A DNA stretch of 64,000 bases from Endocalyx cinctus (GCA_001600455.1 BCKC01000006.1:1116001-1180000), one strand, 5' to 3'. Shown: positions 23,528-36,300, numbered from the stretch's first letter. Made by a program: numbers and translations. Notes: a model not told the origin generated them from the letters alone.

Positions 23528-24501
23528 AGGAAGAGATATTTTTTTTTTTCGGATAAAGTTAGCAATGTTGAACGTACTTCAAGGGTATGCGCGACCTTAG
23601 CGAGGCCGTAATTATTATCGATAGCCGGCCTCGATGTTTTTGCGCACAATTGGTTTACTCGGCTTTCTGCAACGGTAGATACTGAACAAATCCGACTTAG
23701 TTTCTTGGTAGTGTGAAGCCCCGTAACCTCTCGGATGCATACCGTCGTTTTTAGGGGCCGAAAGACGATTCCACCTCTTCCTTGATCGCACCGGTGGTAT
23801 GTCTACGTGCGTTTCCTGGCGTGGACACTATTGGCAACATTTTCTCCCGCGGCTGTAGAATATTTCAACTGCTTTGTCTCACATGAGTGTTAAGATACGT
23901 GTATATTTGTGACCCAAGTGCTCACCTCTGTATTTTAGAATTAGTATATTTCGACAGTACTGTACTTCCAAGATTGATCATACATGTAATCTACATAGAT
24001 ACCCTGTGGGGTTTATTCCTATTTAACTTAATTTGCCCTTTTTTTTTCTTTTTCATTCTAGTTCTAGATATAGATATAGATATAGATATATAAGAGTTCG
24101 ATGGGACATACTTCGCCACATTTCAGACTCCGTGTACTTACAGCTACATGCACATGAAGTGCTATGTAGACACCTCTACTGTACTTATGCCGATACTTCG
24201 AAGCTCAGTGCAGCTTCGTAGTGTTAGATATGATTAGATTCAATAATTTGACTAGGTACGCGTAAGGAAATGGTGATGAAGAAAACTGCTTGAAGTTGTT
24301 TATATCAACATTGTCTCATTTATTTATACTAGCATACGGCTAAGTGAAGGGGTGCGCCGGCAGTTATAATGGTCTAGCGAGGTATGCTGAGGAACCAATA
24401 GAACTGCTTCTGCCTCGCAATTTCCTGGTGTGATTCGCTTAAGGCTTAGAAATATCTCACCATAGTCTTGCTTCTCAACCAGATACGAGTCTAATCGCAA
24501 G
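23528..24501. other. Convergent intergenic region
   Basis: About 970 bp between two 3' ends. It contains an ATAGAT hexamer microsatellite at 24064-24091 and no credible gene. Confidence 0.55.
24064..24091. repeat. (ATAGAT)n microsatellite
   Basis: Four tandem hexamer units, readable directly. Confidence 0.85.
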
Positions 24502-25402
24502 CTAACCCGTGTAGCTACAGGTGACGGTGCTGGATCCTGAAGTAGAACAGCTAGTCAGAACCTTATTGTTCTGTTCAATATCAATGATTGTGGCCCCGGA
24601 AACTCCAGTGCCACCATTGACCGAAGCGCCGGTGAAAGTAACGGTGCCAAAATTTGCAAATGGGACCACTATAAGACTTGTGTTAATATACCTGCTCTAG
24701 CACGAACATGGGGAATGAAGACATATCAGGCAGGCCCCTTAATAAATATGAGGGGTACTTACAGCTATTTCCGCTGGAGTAATCCTCGACAATCCATTCG
24801 GCGTTTTCTTGGCAAAGACTGCCGGACTGGGTGCTGAAGGTATGAGTAACGGACTTGCCGGTTGATACGTTCTTGATGACAGCCGTGCCGGTTCTCGTGC
24901 CGGTGGCCGTGACCGTCATCGTGATGGTATCGCCGGCTGACATGGAAATACCACTGAAATCATAGGCATAATCGGGGTACCATTCGTACCAAGCATCGTA
25001 GGAGACGGAGCTACCTTGGATCGTGAAGTCAATCCCGGTCTGAAGGATGGCAGTCGCGCAAGTGTCACCGTCCACGCCCACCCACGCACTCGCAGAATAT
25101 GCCTGAGAGCTGCTGCCGCCCGAAGGGACCTTTGGGGTTGGCACGATGATGGTTCCGGTGACGGTGGTATAGCCCGAACCGATTAGAACGGCGCCGGCCC
25201 AGTTAGAGCTGTACTCGACATTGGCGGTGCCGTTGGCAGACGAAGCGTCAAACTCCTTGCTGGCTGAGAGACGGGGGTTCGAAGCTCGAGCCTGTCGCTC
25301 AGCTAAGCGTGCAGCATTACGTGCGCGTCGTGCCTCGGTTCCCGGCGCAGCAAGCACGGTGGTGGCAAAGGCAAGAGCACTAACAACGTGAGACGCCTTC
25401 AT
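24502..25402 (-). CDS. Secreted glutamic peptidase, family G1 (eqolisin)
   Basis: Exons 25402-24763 and 24668-24502 join in frame to 268 residues. The first 18-19 residues (MKASHVVSALAFATTVLAA) are a signal peptide; an Arg/Ala-rich propeptide follows to about residue 62. The mature part starts near VEYSSNWAGAVL, as in scytalidoglutamic and aspergilloglutamic peptidases. Both catalytic residues are visible: Gln121 in AILQTG and Glu202 in NAEWIVED, plus the conserved SAWVGVDGDTC and DAWYEWYPD. Such enzymes are acid proteases secreted by fungi, insensitive to pepstatin. The second exon supplies LVPFANFGTVTFTGA and the final CSY; the single-exon frame would stop early at 24683. A TATATA element lies about 115 bp upstream (25515-25535). 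Confidence 0.93.
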
Positions 25403-26645
25403 CTTGAGCAGAGGGCAATGGTATAAGTATGGCGGTGATAGGCGGGATGGATGAAGCTGGTAAAGAAGAAGTAGATGGGTGCATATCTACCTATCTGGCT
25501 GGCCGAATTGTCGAGGTTGTGGGCCCTTATATACCCGACGGATCTGTGACCACGCCAATCCCACCCGGAATAGCCACTCAACCCCGAGCAAAACGTTCCA
25601 TGATATCGGGGCGATATCTGACGATATCGCTATCTTGCCGTTGAGTGAGATTTTTTTTTCGTGTTACATCCTCTCGCATGAGTTATTGGAGGCCAGAAAG
25701 AGGCACCTTCCTAAATGAAAGCTAAAGCCCGTCATCTGGTCATGTCATAACTGCGGAGATGGCAGTCTTTCTCGTCTTCATGTAGAAGATAATGATGGGA
25801 GCTTGCGAACTAAACCAGTGTCGGGGGTGTCCGGAATCACGTCAAGATAAGCTCGGGTCTCAGAGGCAGGCAAACATATCCATACATTTGCCGCCAGGGG
25901 TGGTGGCGGGATGGGCTAAAATACGCGAGGTCATCAGGCACCGCCGCCAAATTGCAGAGGTTGCAGTAGCCTTGAAGCGTCGACAGGATGCCATGTCAGC
26001 TGTCCCGGTGGATTAGTGGGTGTGTGGTAACGTTAACTACTGGTTGGAGAAGCCAACGTAAGCTTTTTTTTGATCGAAGGGAAGGTGGGATTTCTAGTGC
26101 CGGGTTCATTATGTTCCAGATTCAATACTATGCCGGCGTAGATTAGCTTATCTAGAGATTTATCGTTAACTATGGCATATATTGACAAGGTTGGGGTTTA
26201 ACCTATAGGCAACGATGATGGTGTGGGGAGAAGATGGGGTTTGTAGAGGCCGCCGATAAGACAAACTTTTGCAAACAAAGTAAGCAGTTTTATAGGTGGA
26301 AAGATATCAACAGGGGGCATCATGATGTTATATCGCTCAGATATGAAAGAGTATCCTTCAAATCACAGGCCAAGGCTTTTGCCGTCGAAACAAGCTTTGG
26401 CCGAGCTGCCAACGGAAGAACAAGGTTATACTGTGGCACTCGCTATGGGTTTGACCAGGGAGAATGCTAATGGCAGAACTGAAAACCATACCCTATTAGG
26501 CAGGTGGTAATGCACCCCGGGCTTGGGTAGTGAAGAGAGAAGGGTCGTTGCGAAAGAGATTGATACGATATAATATGGGGAGGATGGATTATTATATTAA
26601 AAGTAAGTACTTAGGTAAGTAAGCAGATAGACGTTGTGGCATGGG
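25403..26645. other. Intergenic region between peptidase gene and repeat island
   Basis: About 1.2 kb; the left part is the peptidase promoter. Plus-strand frames at 25792-26016 and 26234-26510 show no recognisable domain and look random. Base composition is still normal, so RIP-like decay has not begun. Confidence 0.5.
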
Positions 26646-26750
26646 TGTACTTATACGCCCCGATAATAACTTTACCACCGTCCTTCGGGACATAAATATA
26701 TTGTACGATCTAAGTCATAGTTACTTAGCGGTATCACTATAAACCTTACA
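26646..26750. repeat. 105-bp LTR-like repeat, copy 1
   Basis: Begins TGTAC and ends CCTTACA. A near-identical copy, same length, sits inverted at 60514-60618; by eye about 90% identical, sharing ACCACCGTCCTTCGGGACAT and TAGCGGTATCACTATAAACC. TG...CA termini suggest a small solo LTR; no target duplication is obvious. A weaker partial copy lies at about 27287-27350. Confidence 0.75.
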
Positions 26751-26755
26751 TTTTA

Positions 26756-26845
26756 GTGATAAGAGTGGGATTTAAACCCACGCAGTTTCCCAGTAGAACC
26801 CCACAAAAGCTAATTTAGTCAAATTTTCGAATTACAAAATATCAC
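26756..26845 (-). tRNA. Possible degenerate tRNA or tRNA-like sequence
   Basis: On the minus strand a GTGATA start can pair with TATCAC at the other end (6 bp), and the 3' half contains a perfect T-arm-like hairpin GTGGGTTTAAATCCCAC preceded by a variable-arm-like stretch. Length 90 nt would suit a Leu or Ser type. The D-arm region is poor and no clear anticodon is identifiable. It directly abuts the 105-bp LTR-like repeat, which could reflect insertion next to a tRNA gene. Low confidence. Confidence 0.25.
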
Positions 26846-27247
26846 CACCTCGAGTACCTTGTCGCCGATAACGATTAGCTACTAATATGGTAATTATGTT
26901 AAGAATGGGCTTTATATTACAATTGTAAAGGATTCGGCGGTTAAAGGGACGTAAATAAGATAGATCGTTATGGGGAGGATTCCCGGTTCGCATTACTCTC
27001 GAGGGGCAATCTAGCTATGTATATAAGGTTATCAGGTTACGAGATAGGGACGCTGGGAAGCTTATGGGTAGAAATATGACTTGACTAATCCTTAAGGAAT
27101 ATGAAGTTATTACCGGGCCTTGCACCGATATATATCACACTAGTATCGGGCCCTATTCGTGCCCGATTACAATTACAGAATATGTGGCTCTTAGTCACCT
27201 GACAAGCTCGCTAAACTCCTGGTCACCTGACCGGAGTGCGGCCAATG

Positions 27248-27284
27248 GCCGGTTGTCAGGCTGAGCCTTAGCTCCCAGCCTTAC
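27248..27284. repeat. LTR-like terminus, copy 1
   Basis: GGCCGGTTGTCAGGCTGAGC followed by CTTAGCTCCCAGCCTTACA; nearly the same sequence recurs in the same orientation at 40920-40958. Together they bracket the AT-rich island. Ends with TACA, so on the minus strand it would begin TGTAAGGCTGGGAGC like a fungal LTR. Confidence 0.65.
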
Positions 27285-27354
27285 AATGTAGCATAAATAT
27301 ACTCATGGGCCCCGTTAATAACTTCAAAACCGTTTTTCGGGACATAAATATTAC

Positions 27355-27586
27355 GAAAAAGAAATAAATATAAGTAATATTAATGTATTATTTACCCTAA
27401 TAGTACGATACTAAAATAAGGAAAAAAAGAAAAAAACTACTTAAATGTGTGCGTATATATTAATATAATAAATATGCGAGTTAATATATATATAAACTAC
27501 TTCAGTTAGCGCGAGGTTATTTAATATAGTTCCCGCGCTAGCGTATGCGAGCATACTAATGCGTACACGGGCCACTTTCGTCACTA
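27355..27586. repeat. Island repeat R, copy 1
   Basis: About 232 bp. The right end is the best-kept part: GTTAGCGCGAGG ... TTCCCGCGCTAG (an interrupted inverted repeat) and then ACGGGCCACTTTCGTCACTA. Tandem with copy 2. Confidence 0.75.
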
Positions 27587-27821
27587 TGTTATAAAAGAGA
27601 AATAAATATAAATAATGTTAATATATTATCTACTTTAATAATACGATATTAAAATAAGGAAGAAAAAAAGGAATTATTAAGTATATATGTATATATTAGC
27701 GTAATAAGTATGCGGGCTAATATATACATAAACTACTTTAACTAGCGCGGGGTTACTTAGTATAGTTCCCGCGTTAATATATACGAGTATATAAATACGT
27801 ATACGGGCTATTTTCGTTATT
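27587..27821. repeat. Island repeat R, copy 2
   Basis: Directly follows copy 1 head-to-tail; starts TGTTATAA-like and ends ACGGGCTATTTTCGTTATTA, with more C-to-T type differences than copy 1. Confidence 0.75.
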
Positions 27822-28473
27822 ACCCCCCCTTTAAAAAAAATCTTATTTTAAGATTTTAATAGGATTTAAACTTAGTTAAAAAGAAAAGTAAGTAGATTAT
27901 TTTTTAGTAAGAGGAAGGATTATTTTAAGTTTTTATTTAACCGACGACCTTAAAAGGTCTTTTTTCTAATAAATATTATTTAAATTTTTTTATAATTTAT
28001 TAATTATTTTCTTATTACCTTATATATATTTTATTATAATTTATTTTTCCTTATTTATAATAATTTTTCGTATTAATTATCCACGATAATTATTATAAAT
28101 ATATTATTATATCCTTTCTTATTTTTAAGAAAACTTTTAAAATTTATTATAATTTTTTCCTATAATTTATTTAATAAAAGTATAAATATTAATAACCCCG
28201 GTATTTTATTTCGTAAAACTTTAATAAATCGATAATTTATATAATTTATAATATAAATATTAATATTATTTCGTAGCTTTTACTAATACCAGGAGCGTTA
28301 ACAGACCCGTTATCGTTTTATCGCTAATAGGGTCATCTTCGGGCGCTCGATTATATATTATTTTAATTTATTTTTTTAGTTCACTATATTATATAATTCT
28401 AGTTTTCTTAACTTTTAATTCGGAATTTATAAAAATTAAGCCTTATTAAAGTTTTTTTTTAGTTTAATAATAA

Positions 28474-28709
28474 TTTTAATATTGTTATAAAAAAATAAAT
28501 ATAGATAATGTTAATATATTATTTACCCTAATAATATAATATTAAAATAAAGAGGAAAAAAAAATTATTAAATATATATATATTAGCGTAATAAGTATAT
28601 AAGCTAATGTATATATAAACTACTTTAACTAGCGCGGGGTTATTTAGCATAATTCCCGCGCTAGTGTATACAAGTATGCAAATGCGTGCACGAGCCACTT
28701 CTGTCACTT
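28474..28709. repeat. Island repeat R, copy 3
   Basis: Same orientation as copies 1 and 2, about 650 bp downstream; carries ACTAGCGCGGGGTTATTTAG and CACGAGCCACTTCTGTCACT. Confidence 0.75.
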
Positions 28710-28789
28710 ACTACGTATATTATATATATAATTTAATTTATTAATTAATTTTATAATTTTTTTTTTAAAAATTATTTTAATTTATTTAT

Positions 28790-29120
28790 ATTTATATTTA
28801 TTTATATTTATTCCGTTCGCTTATTTACTTATATAAAAGCATAGTCCTTCATTTGTACTTTTCTGCGAGTAAAACCCATGCGGCCGCCGCGCGAGCGTTG
28901 CGGCCACGGGATAAAAACCTTACGTATTTAAATATATTTACTTTTTCCGTTCTCTCTTATTTAGCTGGGTTATACCACCTAGGGGGTGCTAAAAGGCGAA
29001 AAAAGGTAAAAATTTAGGAGTGTTTACCGCCTCCGTCGTGCGCGTCTCGCGCGCGTAATTGTTACGCAGCTCCCGTAATGGTACCGGTTTCGGTATAATT
29101 TCCAGCTCTAATAAGGAAAG
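28790..29120 (+). repeat. Island repeat S (LINE 5' region-like), copy 1
   Basis: Contains AAAACCCATGCGGCCGCCGC, ACGGGATAAAAACC, CTGGGTTATACCACCTAGGG and CTCCCGTAATGGTACCGG. Further copies at 30185-30440 (same strand) and 39345-39660 (opposite strand). It precedes LINE-derived sequence in two places, so it may be a 5' UTR. Confidence 0.7.
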
Positions 29121-29124
29121 GGCA

Positions 29125-29960
29125 ACGGCCGCAAAGTTTGAAATTATTGCGTTTACTACTTTAACCGTCTCTTTCGCTAATTTATTATATATGGCTTCGT
29201 TTTTAGTAATTATGCGAATAATAATTTTGCATTAATATTATGCAAGTATTATAATTAGGGCTACTATATTACATTATATAAGTATATATATAAGGCTAGT
29301 TTGGGTTATTACTACGTAAGATTTATTAGCCGTAAATATATATATTTTAATCGTTATAATTATTATATTAAATTTATACTTAATTATTACGGATATTTTA
29401 TTATAAATACGCGTTTTTATTTTATTTATCGCGTTTAAGGTTTCGTTTATTAATATATTTATACTAGGAGATATTATAATAAATTTATTTAATATATTAT
29501 ATATAATAATAAATTACGTAATTACGTTAAAAATATTTTCTTAAAACGCGGTATACGCGTCGGTAAAATTTTCACTTTTCCTTATTCTTTTAATACTTAC
29601 CTAATATAAACATATTAATATATATCGGAATCCTTTTATTATACCTTTAATTTTACTTATTTTTAATATTATATATTTATAAGTTAATTTTTACGACTTT
29701 ACCGCGTTATTATTATTAATATTATAAATATTTTAACTATAATTAAAATAATATTAGTTTTATTCGAAACTACTATTTTCCTTATTTATTATAATTAATT
29801 TAATATTAATATCGTGTGTTATTAACGCTAATGTCTTAAATACCTTAATAAATATTTTCGGTAATTAGAAATTTGATTATAATATTTTTAAAGTTATATA
29901 AGTTTTTATTTAAAAGTTATAGCTAATTTTCGGAATTAATAAAAAAATTCTTTATTAATA
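29125..29960 (-). mobile_element. Decayed Tad-like LINE fragment, minus strand
   Basis: Reverse-complement counterpart of 33400-34190 (ORF1 upstream part) and parallel to 31850-32640. It shares blocks such as TTAACGTAATT-like and TTATTAACGCTAATGTCT with those copies. No intact frame. Confidence 0.65.
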
Positions 29961-30184
29961 TTATTAATTTATATATAAAAAAATAAAATAAAAATATTTA
30001 CTTAATAATATTTTTATTATATTATAATTTTTTAGTAATTAATTATTTTAAATTTTAAAATAAATATTTTATTATAATAATTTTTTTATTTTTATTATAT
30101 ATTTTATTAATTAAATTTAAATATAATTTTATATATAAATTAAAATTTAAATAATTAATTAATAAATAAATAATATATATTTTA

Positions 30185-30440
30185 TTTATATTTATTTATA
30201 TTTATTTCATCTGCCTATTTACTTATATAATTAATTATATAAAGGCACGGTCCTTTATTTATATTTTTCCGCGAGTAAAACCCATACGACTACCGCGCGA
30301 GTGTGGCAACTACGGGATAAAAACCTTATATATCCAAATATATTTATTCTCTCCGTTTTTTTTTACTTAACTGGGTTATACTACCTAAGGGGTGCTAAAA
30401 GGCGAAGAAAGGTGAAAAATTGGAGCGTATATCGCCCTTT
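30185..30440 (+). repeat. Island repeat S, copy 2
   Basis: Same orientation as copy 1 with many C-to-T changes: AAAACCCATACGACTACCGC, ACGGGATAAAAACC and GGGGTGCTAAAAGGCGAAG can be aligned by eye. Confidence 0.7.
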
Positions 30441-30914
30441 TTGCGTATAAACCGCGAACGCGGTTTATCCGCCACTTATAATAAAACTTTATCCCAATAT
30501 TTTATAACCACTCCGGATAGGAAAGGGTATAAGCTGTATCTTTTGTATAGTTAAAATGCCTGCAAGCGGCCGTTTAATTAACAGGCACAAGTATTAAGCC
30601 CGCGTTACGTTATGGGGTCGCTTTTATAAAAAATAAAGGGCCTACTTTCCGTATATAAGGTAATTTTCCATCTTTCTTATTATTATAATTTCCTTTTTTT
30701 TATAATAATAACAATAATATTAGGTAAATTTTATTAAATGCGGGAAATAATTATTTATGATACCCTCGTTCCGCCTACTAGCTTTTTATATAGCGTTAAC
30801 CTGGGCGTAGTAATAGTAATAATAACAATAGTAATATTAGTAATAATAATAATATCGTAAGTATTATTTTTGGGTTTCCTATATGTCTTATGTAATACTT
30901 ATATTATGCTAAAT

Positions 30915-31258
30915 ATCTGCACCTCCGTCTTCCGCCGCCGGTCCGCCGGTTTTTGCTCCCCCGGCCGCTCCCGTAGCCCCGGCCGCCAGCGCCGCTCCTT
31001 CCTCGTCTTCGGGCGAGCTGATTAGCGCGCCGCCCGCCAAGCGCCGCCGTACTGCCCCCCGCGTCGCTGCCGCACTGCGCCCGGTGCCCTGCGTCCGTTG
31101 TGTGCGGTGTATCGCTAAGGATCCTCGCGCCGCCTGCCTGACGTAGACTGGTATGTAGCGCTCCGCTCGCGTGCCGGCCACAAGACTAATGTACCTCCAG
31201 GCAGTGGTGTGCGTTGCGGGCCCTGTGCCCAGGGCAACCGCACCTGCGAGGATGTGAG
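30915..31258 (+). other. GC-rich patch escaping decay; possible Cys-rich protein fragment
   Basis: About 340 bp of strongly GC-rich DNA with sharp borders inside the AT-rich island. The plus strand encodes Ala/Pro-rich sequence, then AKRRRTAPRV, PCVRCVRCIAKDPRAAC and, after a frame change and a stop, GVRCGPCAQGNRTCEDV. The two Cys clusters look like a zinc-binding module of a repeated fungal gene family, here broken. The minus strand is open too, as a by-product. Confidence 0.5.
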
Positions 31259-32640
31259 TATAGGCGGTATGCTTCCCTCCGCAATTGCAACATTTTAGGG
31301 GGGCCTTAGCTGGTTTCGTCATCGTAGGGCATCTTAATTCTCTATCCCGTCCTTCTCCCTCGTGAGCATTATTTACGTAGCGCTCGCATCGAGCTTTTTT
31401 ACTGCACACGCGGGCGATATGGCCGAACTCGTGGTAATTAAAACATTATATAATAGTAGCTTTTATCGTATACGGTTCATAATCGAAGTATTACGTTTTC
31501 CATAGTAGTTTGTTATTATAAAGCGTACGCGTAACCTTAATACCGCGTATATGCAATATAATCGTTCCGTATTAATCTTTGGGGTTATTAGGCAGTTTAG
31601 GTTAACACCGGGTGATCTCTAATCAGCATCCTTATAATAATTATAATAACGTTTTCGCCGTTTATTCATTATATAATATTTTTATAGGGACGTCTCGTAC
31701 TAAAATAATAAGTTTTTTACCCTATACGTACGCGCTCGGCTTAAAAACTCTTTATACCCATTTTCCCGCTAAAATATCTAGTATAACCTTATTTTTAAGC
31801 GTAAGTAATACATTACTACTCAGTAAACGTTTTACTATAATAACCGCGGAGTTTAAAATTACTACGTTTATTATTTTAACCGTTTTTTTCGTTAATTTAT
31901 TATATATAATTTTATTTTTAATAATTATATAAATAATAATTTTGCGTTAATATTATACGAATATTATAGTTAAGATTATTATATTACGTTATATAAATAT
32001 ATACGTAAGGCTGGTTTAAGTTATTATTATATAGGATTTATTAATTATGGGTATATATATTTTAATTATTATAATTATTACGTTAAATTTACGCTTAATT
32101 ATTATAAATACGCGTTTTTATTTTATTTATTATATTTAAGGTTTTATTTATTAATATATTTATACTAAGAAATATTATAATAAATTTATTTAATATATCG
32201 TATATAATAATAAATTACACAATTATGTCGAAAATATTTTCTTAAAGCATAACGTACGTATTAATAAAATTTTTATTTTTTCCTATTTTTTTAATATCTA
32301 CCTAATATAAACGTATTAACGTATATTAAAATCTTTTTATTATACTTTTAATTTTATTTATTTTTAATATTATATATTTATAGGTTAATTTTTATAGTTT
32401 TACCGCGTTATTATTATTAATATTATAAATATTTCGACCGTGGTTAAGATAATATTAATTTTATTTAAAATTATTATTTCCCTTATTTATTATTATTAAT
32501 TTAACGTTAATATCGCGCGTTATTAACGCTAACATCTCGAATACCTTAATAAATACTTTTAATAATTAAAAATTCGATTATAATATTTTTAAGGTTATAC
32601 GAGCCTCTATTTAAAAATTATAACTAATTTTCAGAATTAA
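31259..32640 (-). mobile_element. Tad-like LINE fragment with Gag-type zinc knuckles, minus strand
   Basis: Minus strand 31460-31260 encodes HEFGHIARVCSKKARC and further on KCCNCGGKHTAY, the CCHC knuckle series of LINE ORF1 proteins. This part is mildly decayed. The upstream part (31850-32640) is heavily decayed and parallels 29125-29960. The element ends abruptly at the GC-rich patch. Confidence 0.7.
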
Positions 32641-33389
32641 CAAAAAGTTTTAAAAAAAAATTATTATAATTAAATTTTAAAATAAATAATAATTTATTAA
32701 TAATAATTAAATTTAATTTAATAATTTTATTATTTTTATTATTTAAATTTAATTTAATTTATATTTGAATTATTATTAAAAAAATTATTTAAATTATTAT
32801 TATAATTATTATTAAAATTTTATAATTTTTAATATAATTATTTAAAATATTAAAAATTAAAAAAATTTAATATTTTAAATAATATAAAAATATATAATAA
32901 TTTAATAAAATTTTAAGATTTTTAATAATAATAAATAAAGTAATATAAAAATAAAAAAATATTTTAAAATAATTTAAAAAAATATTAAAAAAAGATTATT
33001 TTTTAAAATTTTAATAAAAGTATTATAAAAAAATATTATTTTTAAATAAATTAAAAAAAAAGTTAAAATAAATAAATAAAAAATATATTTTTTTAATAAT
33101 TTTTAAAAATATTTTTTAATTTTTTTAATATATAATTTAGTAGTAAAGAATATATTATTTTAATATAAAAAATGTTAAAAAATAAATTATTTTAAAAATG
33201 ATAATAAATATTTTTTAAAATAATATCTATAAATAATAAGAAATAATAAATAAAAGTTATTTTTTAAGTATTTTAAAAGTATATTTTATAGTTTTAAAAT
33301 ATATAAAATAATAAAAAAAAGTATGTTATAATAATATAAAAAGTATAAAAAAATATTTTTTTAAATAAATTAAAAAAAGTTAAAGGATT

Positions 33390-36300
33390 ATTTTTATTAA
33401 TTCTAAAAATTAGCTATAATTTTTAAATGAAGGTTTATATAACCTTAAAAATATTATAATTAAATTTTTAATTATTAAAAATATTTATTAAAATATTTAA
33501 AATGTTAGCGTTAATAATGTGCGATATTAATGTTAAATTAATAATAATAAATAAAGGAAATAGCGGTTTTAAATAAAGTTAATATTATTTTAATTATAGT
33601 TAAAGTATTTATAATATTAATAATAATAACGCGGTGGAGTTATAGGAATTAATTTGTAAATATGTAATATTAGAAATAAATAAAATTAAAGGTATAGTGA
33701 GAGGATTCCGATATATATTAATATATTTATATTAGGTGGGTGTTAAAGGAATGGGGAAAAATGAAAATTTTGTTAATATGTACGCTACGTTTTAAAAAAA
33801 TACCCTTAACGTAATTGTGTAGTTTATTATTATATATAATATATTAAATAAATTTATTATAATATTTTTTAATATAAATATATTAATAAATAAAATGAAA
33901 ATATATATTTATAATAAAATATTTATAATAATTAAGCGTAAGTTTAATATAATAGTTATAATAATTAAAATATATATATTTATGGCTAATAAATCCTATA
34001 TAGTAATAATCTAAATTAGCTTTATATATATACCTATATAATGTAATGTAATAATCTTGGCTATAATATTTATACGATATTAATGCGAAATTATTATTTA
34101 TATAATTATTAAAAATGAAGTTATATATAATAGGTTAGCGGAGAAAATAGTTAAAGTAATAAACGCGGTAATTTTAAATTTTATGGTTATTATAGCGAAA
34201 TATTTATTAAGTAGTAATATATTATTTATATTTAAAGATAAAGTTATATTAAATATTTTAATAGAAAAATGGGCGTAAAAAATCTTTAGGCCGGGTGTAT
34301 ACGTATAAGGTAGAGAATTTATTATTTTAGTATAAAATATTTCTATAAAGATATTATATAATAAATAAGCGGTAAAAATATTATTATAATTATTATAAGG
34401 ATATTAATTAAAGATTACTTAGTGTTAATCTAAATTACTTAATAATTTTAAAAGTTAATATAAAATAATTATATTATATATATATAACGTTAAAGTCGCG
34501 TGTATATTTTATAATAATGGATTATTATGGAAAATATAATATTTTAATTATAAATTGTATATAATAAAAGTTATTATTATATAATATTTTAATTATTATA
34601 AATTTAGTTATATTACCCGCATATATAATAAAAAGGCTCGATATAGGCGTTATACGAACGATATTTATAAGAAAAAAGAATAGAATAAAAAATTAAAATA
34701 TTTTATAATAATAAAACTAGTTAAGGTTTCTTTAAAATATTATAATTATAGAGGGAAATATATTATTTAGGACCGCGGCTATAAAGTTGCGTAAATATAG
34801 TGAAAACGGGCCAAAGTTATTTATTTAAAGAAATTACGTTAATTTAAAAAAAATAATATATTAAGTATTATATTTTATATTAGTAATAGTAAAAAATTAG
34901 GGTACTTACGTAAAGGTAGTATTATATTTTTAATATATATACGTATTAATATAATTTTTAATAAGAGGTTAGGCCCGGATATATCTTTAGATTATAATAC
35001 TAGTATATTACCAAAATCGCGTATAAAATTATTAAATAATTTAAAAAAATCGAGGATTAACTAATAAGTAATAGCCCCATTTTTATAATTAAGGTGATTT
35101 TTTGGAATATTATAAAGTTAAAAAAGAATATTGATTAAATATTTTATAAAAAAAATATATATAATATATTTGTAATATAAAAACCGGTTATATGGGTAGG
35201 AAATATAATATATTACCTTAAGTTTGCGAATTTTACGTTTGTTTAGAGTAACGATAAAGTAATATTATATTTTAATAAAAGATTTACTGTAGAGAAATTA
35301 ATAACTTAGTTAAGTAAAATTGGGCTAATATTATTATTAGAGATAAAAGGAATATTATTACGGTATAGTTAATATATTTACTTATATAAAATAACGTAAA
35401 TTGGATAAGCTTGTTGCGTAAATTTGGTAAGTAAGATATATTAGAAGGGTATAATATATTACTTATAGATAATAATTTATATTATTTATATTAGGACGTT
35501 ATTAGACGATATTTACTTAATAATAAAGTGTTATTAGATCTAACAAAGTATTGGTACCTTAACCTAACGACGTTATATGGGGAGGTTACCCGTATATATT
35601 ATAATTAAAAAGATTTTATAATTAATTATATATAGGTAATCCAGGGCCTTCTAGTAGAATACCTGGGGGATCTAGGTTAGCCAAAATCTGACTACTTAGT
35701 AATTAAAATATGCATATAAGACGGGGGCAATAAGCCTTGCTAATACAACAGGGGAGGTAATCCGAGCAGAAGTAGTAACAATATTACTCTAGCTCAATAT
35801 TATAAGGGCTTTCGATACGGTAAACTATAAGTAATTAATTTATATTTTATAAAACAAGGGAATACCCCCCAGTATTATCACCTAAATCAAGTTATTTATA
35901 TTTAGGCGCATAATTTACTTATATTTTAATAATAAGATATTAACATTAATACCCCTTACAACAGGTATCCCCCAGGATTTCCCCCTTTTATTAGTATTAT
36001 TTTTACTATTTATCTTAATTTTATACAAAAAACTCGCAATATATATAAAATTCTAGCTTATAAATTTCGCTAATAATATAAATATAATAATAATAAACAC
36101 AGAAATATAAAGGAATTATAATATATTATTAAGGGTATAAAATATGTATAAATTATAAATAAAGTATTATAACGTTATATTTATAGCGAAAAAAACGAAG
36201 GTTATATATTTTTACGTAAGGTATATTAAACTCCCTAATATAATATAATTAAGAAATATAATAATTATTTTACGTTATTTTAAACGTAAGAAAAAGTAAA

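Noticed and set aside
25792..26510. Two plus-strand frames between the G1 peptidase and the island
   Set aside because: No recognisable domain, no splice consistency, no codon pattern distinguishable from chance.
30909..31409. 166-codon minus-strand frame read as one protein
   Set aside because: Its first third is a LINE zinc knuckle, the rest is the antisense of the GC-rich patch; the frame crosses the junction by chance.
31612..31932. 106-codon plus-strand open frame in the AT-rich island
   Set aside because: It overlaps minus-strand LINE remnants and is rich in Ile, Asn, Tyr and Leu as expected from random AT-rich DNA.
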